From: Areca catechu
Lineage: Eukaryota > Streptophyta > Magnoliopsida > Arecales > Arecaceae
NCBI GenBank assembly: GCA_021397845.1
Contig: CM038053.1
Location: 109,653,825-109,717,824, forward strand
Direction: 5' to 3'
Length of the DNA: 64,000 nucleotides
Positions 8,650 to 19,870 of the stretch are shown piece after piece. Below the pieces are notes generated by a model, which saw only the letters and a list, made by a program, of their open reading frames with translations, searched no databases and was not told the DNA's origin. Positions within the stretch are counted from its first letter, which is position 1; each line of letters starts with the position of its first letter. The position numbers were made by a program, and so were the translations under genes.

Positions 8650-9960
8650 CAGTTTAGGGCATGTTCATGCATCATAGTCTAGATTTCTACATGTTGATTT
8701 TTATGTAACTAGTCAAAACATAGGTTTGTTTCCCCATCAAATAACTTTATTTTTCTTTGATTTTCACAGTAATTTATATCTGTTTTGTCCTCTGTTTTCT
8801 GTGATTTTTGAGGAAATTTTCAGATTTAAACAGTCCATCAAAAAAATTCATAATTCAAACCCTAACTGATGTTTGAAATTTCTGCACTGCTGAATCCTAT
8901 GTTAGGAGTCCACACCTTGATCTATTTCACCATCTTAGGTATTTTGTTTTTCTTTGAAATTTGCATCACGTCACCTCTGTTGAGTCCTCTATTTTACTAA
9001 TATTTTTCTTAGATGTTAAAGAATCTAAAATTACAAAAAAATCTACATATTAGAAACCCTAACTAGAATCCTAAGTTTTCGCAAACAGTTTAAAACCCTA
9101 GGTTTTTCATCATCATACCATTTTTATTTGGATGAAATTTGGTAGGAATCATCAACACACGTCATTCTTGGTTCTATAAGTTCTTTAGAATTTTTATACA
9201 TTGAAATCCATGCTAACCTCTGCATCAAAATAGACCCATAATTCAGATTATATGATTTCTGCACACTTGACATAACCTAACCTAATCAACTACCAAACCC
9301 CCCCAATCTAAGCCAAATTTTGTTTACTAACTTAAACAACTTAGATTTAACTTGCCACCTCATAAAAAAAATAATAAAAATATTTTTTTTTTTTTGATTG
9401 TTATTATATTGCATTAGGGCTCATCGATTGTCATCATCTCATCAAATCAATCTTAAGGGCAATTTCCTATCTCAGATCAGAGCAGGAGGTTATTACCTGT
9501 CCTGAGCCCAAAACCACCACCTTGCATACATACCCAACCTTAATTAAAATTAACTAGCAACCTTATTTGCTCTAGTGAGCTAGGGACACTAATAGGTCGG
9601 GTCCGAGTTGTGTGGGTAAACTAGTGCATTCAATTTCTCAACTATTACTGAAAACTGGTGTCTAAGGCTAGAGGTCCAAAGGCAAATGCCTTAAGTGGAC
9701 TAGTGATTTTTAATTAGGACCCTGTCACAGGCAGGGGGAGCCTCCCACCACCCCACCTCTTACCTGACCAGTGGAAGGATTAGTTGCTGAGTTGAGTGTA
9801 AGTTGAGTCGACCCGTTCCACTTTAGCTCCAGGTCTAGCAAACTGTAGTACATAGTACCATTGTGTGCTTGACTGCATCATAATACCGTGATTGATTGAT
9901 TGCATGACCACTAGGTTAAAAACCCAATACCAACGGTCTAAACCCCAACCCAGTTCAACC
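8650..9960 (+). other. Gyp-1 untranslated leader
   Basis: AT-rich leader between the primer site and gag, without coding similarity. The stretch 9430-9780 is conserved with Gyp-2 (26640-26972) and Gyp-3 (42465-42780). It includes CTAGAGGTCCAAAGGCAAA, ATTTTTAATTAGGA and GGGGGAGCCTCCCACC...CCACCTCTTACCTG. Conservation in non-coding leader suggests a cis role such as RNA packaging, which is an inference. Confidence 0.6.
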
Positions 9961-10850
9961 ATGGAGTCCAATTTTGAGACTCTCATGAAGGCCATGAGTG
10001 ACCAGATTACCACCCAAGTGATCACCCAGATGAACCAAATGAATGCCCAATTTACCACCTGATGAACCAATGGACTACTCAAATGAATCATGGATTTGAC
10101 CAATTTATCCAATCCTATACCCAAACCCACGAAAGGCTTGACCCCTTAACCAATAGTTTTGACCAGGTAGGGAACCAATTAGGAGATCTAGGGAAAACCC
10201 TAAGCCCCATACCAGACCTAAACCTGAGCCTGACCTTAGGACCCGTGCTGAGCCCAACCCTAGAAGAACCTCATACCATGACCCATACTTGGAGCCTAAC
10301 CCTAGGAGAGCCCTACACCTTGACCAAATCTGGGATTCTAATCATAGAGGCCTAATTATGACTTCTAGACCGGGATCTTGATTTTGAGGATTATCTTGAT
10401 TGGGAAGGAGGCATAGCTCTGTATTTTGAGAGAGTGACTAGACAAAAAGGGTCGGTCCCCATAGCCACATTGAAGGTCATGAGAAACAAACTTAGAGAGA
10501 AGTACCCTTCACTGCACCCTACATCAGTTTTGCTTGAACCTAGATCCTATGCACCTCAACCCTATGACCCTAACTCCTTGAACCTAGGTCTTATGAATCC
10601 AAATCCTATGAATCCATAACCCCTAGGTATCAGCCTAGTGCCAGTCAGGTTTCCCCTAGTCAGCCTGAACCCCATAGGACTAGTATCCCTATATATGAGC
10701 CTAGTATTAGTTAGGAACCTCTTAGTCGACCCACCCCTATTATCCCAGTCATTAGCCAATTTTTTCTTAGTCAACCCCCTCTTACCACCCCATTGGTTCA
10801 CCAGAATGAACTTGAAGAGGAGATATATGAAGCTGATATGAGCTTAGTGG
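9961..10850 (+). pseudogene. Gyp-1 gag remnant
   Basis: Opens MESNFETLMKAMSDQITTQV, parallel to the gag starts of Gyp-2 (27157) and Gyp-3 (42914). Many stops and frameshifts follow. It keeps proline-rich repeated phrases built on CCTAGGAGAGCC that in Gyp-2 form a 14-residue repeat. No zinc knuckle is recognisable. Confidence 0.55.
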
Positions 10851-11130
10851 ATAAGTATGAGGAAGAAGAAGAAGAGATACCTATAGAAGACCTATGATTA
10901 GTTGACCCAGTAGATACCCAGACTGAAGCAAATCCAGAATTAGCTAACCCTAACCACACCCAAACTAAAGCTGTAATGGAAGAACCATTAGAGGAAGAAA
11001 CCCATGATCCTATGACTGCAACTCTATCTAAGGAGACACTAGGAGAAAACCTAATTATAGAGTCTAGTCCTAAGATTAAGAACCTGAAAAATTTTTTAAG
11101 GACCTGATCTTTTTAAGCTAGTACCCTCAG
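10850..11130 (+). pseudogene. Gyp-1 acidic gag-protease linker remnant
   Basis: One frame reads IYEADMSLVDKYEEEEEE and then a glutamate- and threonine-rich stretch. It aligns with the linker of Gyp-2 (VYEAEADLIDEYEEDEEE near 28570) and of Gyp-3 (VYEAGSILIDEYDQE near 43806). In an autonomous relative the protease follows; here it does not. A stop interrupts it near 10898. Confidence 0.5.
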
Positions 11131-11795
11131 GAAAAATTCTCTCATATAGTTTCCATTGACGATCTCTTCCCTGAAATAATGACCCATTCTTCCATAATGC
11201 AAACCTATAGGTATACACCAACCCCATAAGGTCAACTCATTAGTCTAAAACTCATCCTGAAATCCCTTCTTGTATTCTACTGTTTCCGATTAACCCTAAA
11301 TCATCTTCTTATTTATTACCCTGCCAGACTAACCCAAACCCACCTCTTATTTTCTACCTTTCCTGAGACTTCTTATATTTTTCTTATTATTAGATTGCAT
11401 TTTGTAGAAGTTTGCATACTGCATTCATTCATTGAGCATGTCATGTTTGCATCTTACTTTTGGAGGACCCTATGGCATCTAGGAGTCCATGTATCTTTCT
11501 TCTGTATGTCACCCACCTGACCAAAGGGTCAAACCCATAGTTGTAGTTTAGGGCTTAGTCTTTGGTTTGCCTGTATTAGGTGTTTTACCTGCATGTCGTT
11601 AGTCTACATCATTTGCACTACATAATAAGATATTTGCATGAGGTATTAATCATCAGATTAATGTAAGCAATGATTTTTAAAAAACATGGTAATTTCCAAA
11701 AATAGTTTAATAGTTATCTAGGAAATCTTGTGATGACTAGGCTATATACTCGTAGAGCTGGATCCATCAAAGTGATAAAGAAAGTTGGACATAGT
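11131..11795 (+). other. Gyp-1 internal spacer without coding similarity
   Basis: Occupies the place of protease, RT, RNase H and the integrase core. I see no conserved motif in any frame, only pyrimidine-rich stretches. Confidence 0.5.
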
Positions 11796-12163
11796 GCCTG
11801 AGTTACCTATCTAGGCTTAAGCTCAACCTTCAAAATCTCAGACTTAGTTGAGTATAGGGACAGTGATGTACCCAGTGAGTTTGAGCCTAATCCTTTTTTG
11901 AGAGTGTATCGAACCCTGAGTGTCCATCATCAAATTAAGCCTGTGAGAGAAATAATGAGCGTATCCTGGATGACCAATGCCACTAGTACCCGAATCAAGG
12001 CAACCGTGTCACTTGGTTTGTTGGCAAAGTCGACCAAGATCGGAGGATTCATGGATCACTCGAGAGGATCCACAATGCCTCAACCTAGATCCGTTAGAGT
12101 AGTACCTGAGCTAGATCGACCTTCTTACTCGACAGGGTCGAGTTCCTCCCATCCCGGGATAAT
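11796..12163 (+). pseudogene. Gyp-1 pol end, scrambled, with hairpin and PPT
   Basis: Short pieces matching the integrase/chromodomain tail of relatives, ending DRPSYSTGSSSSHPG, which corresponds to the tail seen in LTR-Y and LTR-W elements. The last coding bases form CTCGACAGGGTCGAG (12128-12142, six-bp stem). The purine-rich CCCGGGATAAT follows directly before the 3' LTR. Confidence 0.55.
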
Positions 12164-13652
12164 TGATGGGACATCAGATCAGATATAGACTTCAAGCTTC
12201 ATTTTGTTCTCTAAGTCATGTGTTGGTCAATTTGAATCCTGTAATGGAATTTAATTTTGAGTCCTATAATAAAATTAGTCCAACAATTGAGTCCTGTAAT
12301 AAGTTGAGGCGAGAAGCCCAGTTGAGTTGTCTCAACCTCATGAGTCCTTAAGTATATTTGAGTCCTGTAAGTTTGCTTCTAGTCAAGTTTTGTATAAAAG
12401 GAGGATTACCAGACCAGAACATTTACCAGGCCACTCCACCAGAACTAAGTTCAAGTACCTGGACCTTTGCCAGGCCCCTCCAAGCTATGCCGCCCAGGAG
12501 CTGGGCCTTCATGCCACCAAGCCCAGGTGGAGCACCCTTCCAGATTGGCGCCCTACCCAGTATCAGCACCCAGGCCTTGGCGCCTTGCCCTGGCCCACTA
12601 AAGCTTGCGCCCCCTCCCAAGCCCCTTCATAAGTGGCACCCCATCTAGCCCAAGTCCAAGCCCAGAAGGGAGTAGAAAAGTCAAAGCAGTCCAAGAGGAT
12701 TTCATTCTAGCCCAAGCACATGGAGAAAAGTCAAAGCTTCCAAGTTCTACAAGGAGTCCAATGACCAAGTCCTACTAGAATTTAGGCTTCCTAATTTCAA
12801 TCAAACTTTATACTCCTAATTCTAGTTAAACCTTGTACTCCTTGTCCCATACAAACTTGTAATTCAATTTTGACAGGAAAAGGATCCTGGGTGAATTTAT
12901 AAATACCCCACCGCTCCCCCTCTTGTAAAATAATCTCTTTTCATGAATTAAAACTCTGGTAAATTTTCTTGTGATAATTGTGTTCTTTGGAAGTGTGTGC
13001 GTGAGATTTGAGTTCCCTAGCTTTACAAACCCTAGCCATTGCCCATCCGAGCAAGAGCCCAAGATGCCCACCATCAGCCCTCCAAGATCCAAATGCCCAA
13101 AGCTTCATCAAAAGCCGTCAGCCCCTGCAACCTCTCTTCTGCCCGATCTTCTACTTTCCATCATATTTAGTATTTTTCTCATATTCTACATCACTAACCC
13201 TTGACGTTTACAGGATCCCTCCGATGCCATGGCCTCTGGATGAATTCTTCTTTGCCCTTGAACGAAGTTGATAAAAAGCTGGCAGATCCGCGGGAAAGTG
13301 ACCGGATCATCCAGGCACCGATCTAAGCAGAGTAATCTCTTCTACAGCAATTAAAATCATTGCTTAGTATGTTAAACCTAATTCCCATCTTGTTTTGTCT
13401 GTTTTCTTGAAGTTGAACATGCTCCTAATAGTCCTTCTTAGACATAAGATCCTGATTTTCTTTTCTTTTTGATTGAACTAGCACGTGGATAGGATGTTAA
13501 TTGATACAGGATAATCCTAGCCTAATCTTGCCTAGTTTCGGGAATAAAATCATAAGAAAAATCTAAAACTATTTGCTTGCTTTAATCTAATTTTCTTCAT
13601 GTTCATCCCTTGCATATCATCCTACATCATATTAGAATCCTGTTCCTCATCA
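12164..13652 (+). repeat. Gyp-1 3' LTR
   Basis: 1,489 bp, TGATGGGACATCAG to TGTTCCTCATCA, with TATA box at 12898-12905. The right flank GTATG differs by one base from the left target duplication. Confidence 0.9.
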
Positions 13653-15270
13653 GTATGCGCCACTTCTGGAGGGTCGCATGTGGCTAGAAGCTTTTATGTC
13701 GCAGTCTGTATCTTTGCTGGTCCTCCCACTTTCTACCACTGGCAAGAAATCCAAACTCAGCAGGAGGGGGAGAGTCCAATCCAGAGAGCCCAACTCCGGA
13801 AGCAGGAGCACGGCCTTAGCTAGGCAATCGACCCTGGATACGGGGGCCACCTTCGGAGGACATGGTCACGACTTCGGCTAGGTGCCCGACCCCTAATGTG
13901 GGGGGTTGCCTTGGCACGCATGAGAACGACCCCGCCTGGGAGCTGACCTTAAACGAAAGAATCACCCTATGAGCACGACCCCGGCTGGGAGTTGACCTCG
14001 AATAGAAAGCTTGTCTTGGTACGCATGAGCACGATCCCGGTCGGGAGCTGACCTTAGATGGAGGGCTCACCCTATGAGCATGACCCTGGCTGGGAGCTGA
14101 TCTCGGACAGAAGGCTGCCTCGGTACGCAAGAGCACGACCCCGGCTAGGAGCTGACCTTGGATAGAGGGCTCACCTTGGTAAGCATGAGCACAACCCCGA
14201 TCAGGAGCTAACCATAGATAGAGGGCTCACCCTATGAGCACGACCCTGGCTGGGAGCTGATCTCAGACAGAGGGCTCACCTCGGTATGCATGAGCATGAC
14301 CCTGACCGGGAGCTGACCTCAGATGGAGGGCTCACCCTATGAGAATGAACCTGGCCAGGAGCTGACCTCAGATAGAGGGCTCGCCTCAGTATGTATGAGC
14401 ATGATCCTGACCGGGAGCTAACCTCGGATAGAGGGCTAGCCTCAGTACGGATGAGCATGATCCCGACCGGGAGTTGACCTCAGACGGAGGGCTCGTCTTA
14501 TGAGCATGACCCCGACTGGGAGCTAACATTGGACAGAGGGCTCGCCTTGGTCTCTGTTCGAGCACCATATCCAAGTGGCACCTTCCACCCACACGGTTGC
14601 CAGCTATCACCATCATGGATTCCATATCAGCGATTATGCTATATCAGATTCCCCCCTCCCGAGTCCAAAGAACGAAGCGACGCTCGAAGTGATGAGAGTA
14701 ATGATTATGTTGACATGGAGGGGCGCACTTCTTGCACCATTAATGTCTCGAGCACCGGTGCTCCAGAGATCGTGCATCCATCCTAACAAAGTGGTTCCAT
14801 GTTAGCCTTCCTTTAAAGGCTCCATAATTACTACACCAAAATTGACAAGGGCACCTTCGAATCGAAGCATCGCCCTCAGCAGATCCCAACACATGGCAAA
14901 CTTCGATTGGCCAAGGAGATGAGAAGGCACACGTCTTCGATTCGTATGAGGTGACGGGACTCTATAGGCACTAGAAAGGGACTTGCCCTCCTGCCCCCTT
15001 ACCCCTTAAGGTATTTTGAGCATAGAAGGCTATACAGTTCATCTTCTTCCTCAGACTCCTTCCTTGCTCCAGAGTTTGAAGTCTCTAGCACGTTAGACCT
15101 TCTCCCTCCTTCTTCCTTTCTTTGCTTCTCCTGCTCTCCTCCCCTAGTCTGTGCCAGAGGTGCTCTTGTTAGGTCTCTAGATCTCCTTCTTTGCTTTGCC
15201 TTCTTCCATTTTGCTCTCTATGAGTTCCTTCAGTAGAGGATACCGTCGCTCAAATTTTTTTGGTGAGGCA
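13653..15270. other. Old unassigned sequence with tandem array
   Basis: Continues the host of Gyp-1. The middle is a tandem array (13807-14550, listed separately). The rest (14550-15270) is pyrimidine-rich and looks like a decayed LTR or leader, but I could not pair it with a second copy. Confidence 0.4.
13807..14550 (+). repeat. Tandem array alternating 49- and 56-bp units
   Basis: About 14 units starting GAGCAYGACCC and containing GGGAGCTGACCT...GGCTC. Unit starts fall at about 13922, 13971, 14027, 14076, 14131, 14187, 14236, 14292, 14341, 14397, 14453 and 14502, giving spacings of 49 or 55-56 bp. The short form ends ...CACCCTAT and the long form ends ...TTGGTACGCAT. Two more divergent 57-bp units precede. 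Alternation gives a 105-bp higher-order period. Minus-strand open frames here are a by-product of that period. Confidence 0.85.
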
Positions 15271-16533
15271 TGGTCGGGGCACCAGGATCTGACAAAGATT
15301 ATTGGGCCCAATTTGGTTTACTGATTAGTTTTTTTGAGTCCTTTAATAATGTGTCACTTATTTTAAGTGAACCAAGTTTTATAATAAGTATCATATTGAG
15401 TCCTGTAATAAGTTGAGTGTCTCAATCTCATAAGTCCAGTCCAGTTGAGTCCAGTGTAAGTTTGTGTTAGTCCAGCCTTGAATAAGAGGAGGATCACCAG
15501 CTAAAGCCTTCACCAGGCCCTCCCAGGTCAGAGCAGAGTCCAAGCCCATGAAGCCTCCACACTTGAAGATACCAGGCACCCAGGGAATATTTTTCTTCCA
15601 AGCACCCCAGCCCAAAAGCCCATTAGAAGATGGCACCCCAGGCCTTCTCCAATCCAATAAAAGTGGGCGCCCAAGATTTTCCTAGCCTATACGCCAAGAC
15701 CATTTAGAGGTCGCCCAAGCCCACTTGGAGATGCCCCATTTGCTGCCCAAGCCCACAAGAGGATGCCCAAGGTTCAAGCCCATTCCAAGTAGGTGTCCTA
15801 GCCCAAGAGAAGACCAGTCAAAAGAAAAATATTCCTTTCCCAAGCCAATGAGGAATTCCTTTCCCAAGTCAACAAGAAATTGTAATTTATTCAAATTCTG
15901 TATTCCTCTTCCTTATCAAACTTTGTAATCCAATCCTAACAAGGAGAGGACCTGGGTGAGCCTATAAATACCCACCCCTCCCCTCATGTAATCATATCTC
16001 TTATTCATAAAATAAACTCTGGTAAAATTTTCTTATGAAAAGTTTGTATTCTTCTTTGAAGTGTGTGTGTGATACTTGAGTGCCCTAATCCCTTCTAACC
16101 CTAGCCGCCCAAGCAACCATCTTCCAAGCCCTAACATGCCCCAAGTGCAAGACCCCTAGCTGACCCATCTAAGAGTTCTTCGAGTTCCAGGCCACCAACA
16201 TCAGCAATCCTGCTTTCTTCTTCTTCAAACCCTAATTCATACTTTGTTTTCTTATTTGCTTTCTAATTGGCCCCCTAACGATTGCAGGATCTTCGAGGTA
16301 TTCACCTTCGACGAGGAGGGCGTCTTTGCCTCCTAGACCAAACAAATAGCTGACTGATCTATGGAACATAGGCTGATCTTCCAGGCGACGATCCAGAGTG
16401 CAGAGTGACCCCATCTTCGACAAGATCTTCAAGTCATTTGGTACAATCCTTCCCCCTCCCGATTTCTGATTTCATTGAAGGTACGCTATCCTAACTGGGA
16501 GTTTCTCTACCCTCGAGGTCCTTCTTTTATTAT
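15271..16533 (+). repeat. Gyp-2 5' LTR, first part
   Basis: Starts TGGTCGGGGCACCAGGATC, close to the LTR-Y start TGGTGTGGGCACC. TATA box at 15963-15970. It is broken at 16529-16533 (ATTAT) by Cop-1. Confidence 0.75.
15963..15970 (+). promoter_or_regulatory. TATA box in Gyp-2 LTR
   Basis: CCTATAAATACCCACCCCTCCCC, matching the Gyp-1 promoter block. Confidence 0.55.
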
Positions 16534-16794
16534 TTTGACTCCGTTATTGATTTTGATGATAAGTCAAATGGTTAAGTATAAGTTGAGTACTAATGGTTTC
16601 CTTGAAGTGTATTTCATAGAAAAAGGTGCTCACAAATTTGTAGAAGTTTATTTATTTGATGAAGCCAAGTTTACATGAAAAGAACTGCTCAAAAAGGACT
16701 TAGAAAGTCAAAATTTGCTTGATTGGACATCTGAGTGAAGCATAAATTTGGTTCAACACAAGTTCAAGAATTTTTGAAAAGATTTCAGTGAGGT

Positions 16795-17185
16795 GTCAAC
16801 TCAAAGTGTCGATTGACACCAAGTGTCGACACATGAAGGTGAACTGTCGACTCAAACCAGTACGCAAAGAATGTTTCAGATGGCACGGCTGAAGTGTCAA
16901 CACATGGACCTGAAGTATCGACTCAAAGTGTCGACACATGGATCAGCTCATCGCCTGAGATTTTTAAGCCACAGAACTTGCTTAAAATAAAGAACTGCAG
17001 AAGTGTCGATACATGGAAGATAAGTGTTGACTCAAAGTATCGACTCACCTGAGGAAGTGTCGACACATTTGAGATTTCCAGAGAACCAGATTGAAGATTT
17101 TTGAACTGGATGTCAACTCAAGAAGATCAAGTGTCGACCTAAAGTGTCGACTCATAGCCTAAAGTGTCAACACATAGAGTTCTGG
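16795..17185 (+). repeat. GTCGAC motif array in Cop-1 5' LTR
   Basis: About 15 interspersed copies of two alternating motifs, GTGTCGACTCA and GTGTCGACACATGG. Most deviations are CG to TG or CA (GTCAAC, GTTGAC, GTCGAT), as expected from deamination of methylated CpG. The same array is at 24555-24925 in the 3' LTR. Confidence 0.8.
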
Positions 17186-17569
17186 GAATAGTAATGGCTA
17201 GTTTTTCAAACACAGAACTCGACCCTTTTGCCCTCCAATGGCTAGTTTTTCAAGTCTAATGGCTAAAAACCTGATTTGAGGCATTGGAAAGGTATTTATA
17301 TGCTCCAAATCAAATTAAGAGAATGAAATAGAAGCATTCAAGAGAGAAGAAAAGAGAGCTTTAACTTCTATTCATTGAACATTCAGCAACTCTCAAGCAA
17401 AAGCAAGCCTCCAAGCATTCAAGAGCCTTCAAGAGCATTGAAGATCATCCATTCTTGAGCATTCAAGAGGCTTCAACAAGTTCAAAGCACCTCTATATCG
17501 AGCTTCAAAAGATACCCGCTTTATTTTAGAAAGCTTTCATTGTTTCATTACTTCAAAAACTTATTTGTT

Positions 17570-17816
17570 GTAAGGGTTCTTGGTTAGTCTATTATAAAAC
17601 CAAGGAAGGTTATTGGCTAGCCTTTGAAAATCAATTAGGTTCTTGGTTAGCCCAGAAAATCAAGGGAGGTTGGTGGTTAGCCCGTAAAACCATTTAGGTT
17701 CTTGGTTAGCCTGTAAAATCAAGTGAGGTTTTGACTTGTTGACCTTGTGAAAACAAGTTTGGTTTTTGATTAGTGAGCTCGCAAAACTAATCAACTATAA
17801 TCGGTGTGATTATAGT
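17570..17816 (+). other. Array of hairpins with co-varying stems, Cop-1 5' LTR
   Basis: About eight consecutive units, each a short inverted repeat around a loop like AGCCCGTA or GAGCTCGCAAA. Examples: ACTTGTT/AACAAGT (17734-17740/17752-17758), TTGATTAGT/ACTAATCAA (17766-17774/17786-17794), ACTATAATC/GATTATAGT (17794-17802/17808-17816). Stems differ while pairing is kept, and the array lies downstream of the TATA region, so it would be in the RNA. Confidence 0.65.
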
Positions 17817-18089
17817 GAATTTCCAAGGGGATCTTGGAGAGTGGATGTAGGTACATTGGATAGCACCGAACCATTATATTTCTTAGTCTTTGTGGTTGAT
17901 TGTTCTTTCTACTTGCTTTTCACTTATTGCTCTTTATTTTCGCTGCACTTTTATTTAAGAGCATTACATTTGATTTCTTTATACCTTAATTAATTGTTGG
18001 ATTGGATTGCATAGCATTGCTTTGCATCAAGTAAATATTTTTAGAGACCCAATTCACTCCCCCTCTTGGATTGCTTACAGGGCAACAAA

Positions 18090-18102
18090 TGGTATCAGAG
18101 CC
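18090..18102 (+). other. Primer-binding site of Cop-1
   Basis: TGGTATCAGAGCC, two bases after the LTR end, complementary to initiator-Met tRNA. Confidence 0.9.
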
Positions 18103-18144
18103 CTGTTCTCAGTATATAGGCTTTACCGCCTTGAGTAAAGATTT

Positions 18145-19140
18145 ATGGCAGCCCCTATTGGTACTAGCGTAGTTGAGGGTCAAGCCTCAAATAGATCTCC
18201 ATTTTTCAATGGATCAAATTATACATATTGGAAAACTAGGATGAGAATTTATATGCATTCTATTGATTATAATTTGTAAAGAGTTGTAGATAAAGGTCTG
18301 CATATTCCTTCAGTCTTGGTTAATGATATATCTATCCTAAAACTCAAGAGGATTGGGATGAAAATGATATTAAGCAATCCGAGATCAATGCTAAGGCAAT
18401 GAATCACCTTTATTATGCATTAGATCATAGTGAATTCAATAGGATATCTACATGCACTTCAGCCAAAGAAATATGGGACACATTTGAAGTTACCCATGAG
18501 GGTACCGATCAAGTGAAGAATACAAAGGTGAACATGTTAGTACATACTTATGAAATGTTCCGAATGGAACCTAATGAGTCAATCACTGACATGTACATAA
18601 GATTTACAAATATTGTAAAATGGAAAGAAAGTCTTGGAAAGGTAATGTTTAACGCTGATCTTGTGAATAAAATCCTTAGGTCACTTCCAACATCATGGGA
18701 TCTGAAGGTGATCGCAATTCAAGAAGCCAAGGACATTGACAAACTACCTCTAAAGTAGCTGATTGGATCGCTCATGACTTATGAGCTGAATCTGAAACAA
18801 AAGTCAATGGACATGGATAAAAAGAAAAAGGGGATAGCTTTCAAATTAAATATACAAGAAGAATCCTCAATAGATGAGTCCAAAGAAGAAGAGGAAGATG
18901 AAAGTGAAGAAACCCTCATTGCAAGAAATTCAGAAGATTCATGAAAAGGAAGAAGTTTTCTTACAAAAAGAAGTTTCAATCAAAAGAAAAAGGAAAAGAG
19001 AAAGAGAAAGAAAAATAAAAAGAAAAGGAGAAAGAAATACCTACATGCTTCGAGTGCAAGAAGCCGGGTCACTACAAGTTCGATTGCCTTCTCCTTAAGA
19101 AGTCAAGGAAGAAATTAAGAAAGAAAGTAATGATGGCCAC
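18145..19140 (+). pseudogene. Cop-1 gag (broken)
   Basis: Starts MAAPIGTSVVEGQASNRSP, then a Copia gag (UBN2/DUF4219-type) with FNGSNYTYWKTRMRIYM. An early stop interrupts near 18280, and a 119-residue open part runs 18399-18758. The nucleocapsid zinc knuckle CX2CX4HX4C is intact in sequence at 19046-19087 (CFECKKPGHYKFDC). Between them is a lysine/glutamate-rich stretch. The protein would form the virus-like particle and bind RNA. Confidence 0.8.
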
Positions 19141-19870
19141 CTGGAGTGACAGTAAAGACTCCAGTTCTGATGAAGAGCAGATAAAAGTTGTAAATCTCTA
19201 TTTAATGGCACATCAAGAGCAAGATGAGGTAAATTCCAATACCAAAATAGATTTTACTTTTGACGAGCTTAGAAATGCTTTTGATGAACTCATGAATGAT
19301 TATAAACTGATTTTATGTGAAAATAAAAAGTTGAAAAAGCATGCAAATAGTTTCTCTCTTGAAAATAATTTTTTTGCTGAATGAAGTTAATGATTTGAAA
19401 TCTAAATTGGATGTTTTAGAAAAGAAAAACAATGCTTTGTTAATGGGGAATGAAGTTTTGAAAAGATCCAAGAATGTTATTTCAAATGGTGATCTTTTAA
19501 AAAAAATAAAGATTTAGAATTGGAAATTGCTAAGTACAAAAATGAACTTGAAAAGAAAGCCTTTGTTGAAAAATTTATCTATAGTTCAGAAAATTAAACC
19601 TACTTTTGAATAGTCAAAGAGCCGTTTTCAATAAAGCAGTTTAGGTTTTAGACCACAAAAATAACAAAAGTATTTCAAAAACTTTTTTGTACCAGCATCT
19701 TCTAGCATAACTTATTTTTCATATAAAAAGTTAGGTCATAAATCTTTTTAATGCAATTTAAGAAAAAATAATTCTTTTGGTAAATTGTGGTTTCAAAAGG
19801 AACCATTTTAAGTGCTAATCCTAAAGAATCCAAGTTGGCTTGGATACCTAAAAACAAAGCTTGATTTTAT
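19141..19870 (+). pseudogene. Cop-1 gag-protease linker (broken)
   Basis: After the zinc knuckle, open parts read an acidic serine-rich segment (SDSKDSSSDEEQ) and coiled-coil-like lysine/asparagine/leucine-rich stretches, typical of the region between gag and protease in SIRE-type Copia elements. It is interrupted by several frameshifts. Confidence 0.6.

Larger units (their letters stand above)
7140..13652 (+). mobile_element. Gyp-1: complete but pol-less Gypsy element
   Basis: A 6,513-bp element with LTRs at 7140-8632 and 12164-13652, both TGATGGG...CATCA. The flanks are GTGTG (7135-7139) and GTATG (13653-13657), a target duplication with one later change. Inside are a primer-binding site, a long leader, a gag remnant beginning MESNFETLMK at 9961, an acidic linker, a scrambled integrase/chromodomain end and a polypurine tract. 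Protease, RT, RNase H and the integrase core are absent, so it is non-autonomous or deleted, in the manner of a LARD. Confidence 0.85.
16534..18087 (+). repeat. Cop-1 5' LTR
   Basis: 1,554 bp. It contains an array of GTGTCGAC motifs (16795-17185), a TATA-like GTATTTATATGC near 17290, GCATTCAAGAG-type short repeats (17330-17470), the hairpin array (17570-17816), and the end ...GGCAACA at 18087. Confidence 0.92.

Noticed and set aside
13816..14625. Minus-strand open frames with repeated SPPSEVSSRSGSCS phrases
   Set aside because: Produced by the 105-bp period of the tandem array (divisible by three). Broken wherever the 49/56 alternation slips; not a repeat protein.
16795..17185. Possible CRISPR-like array (regular repeats)
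   Set aside because: Repeats are short palindromes with irregular spacing inside a plant LTR, with no cas genes; eukaryotic context.
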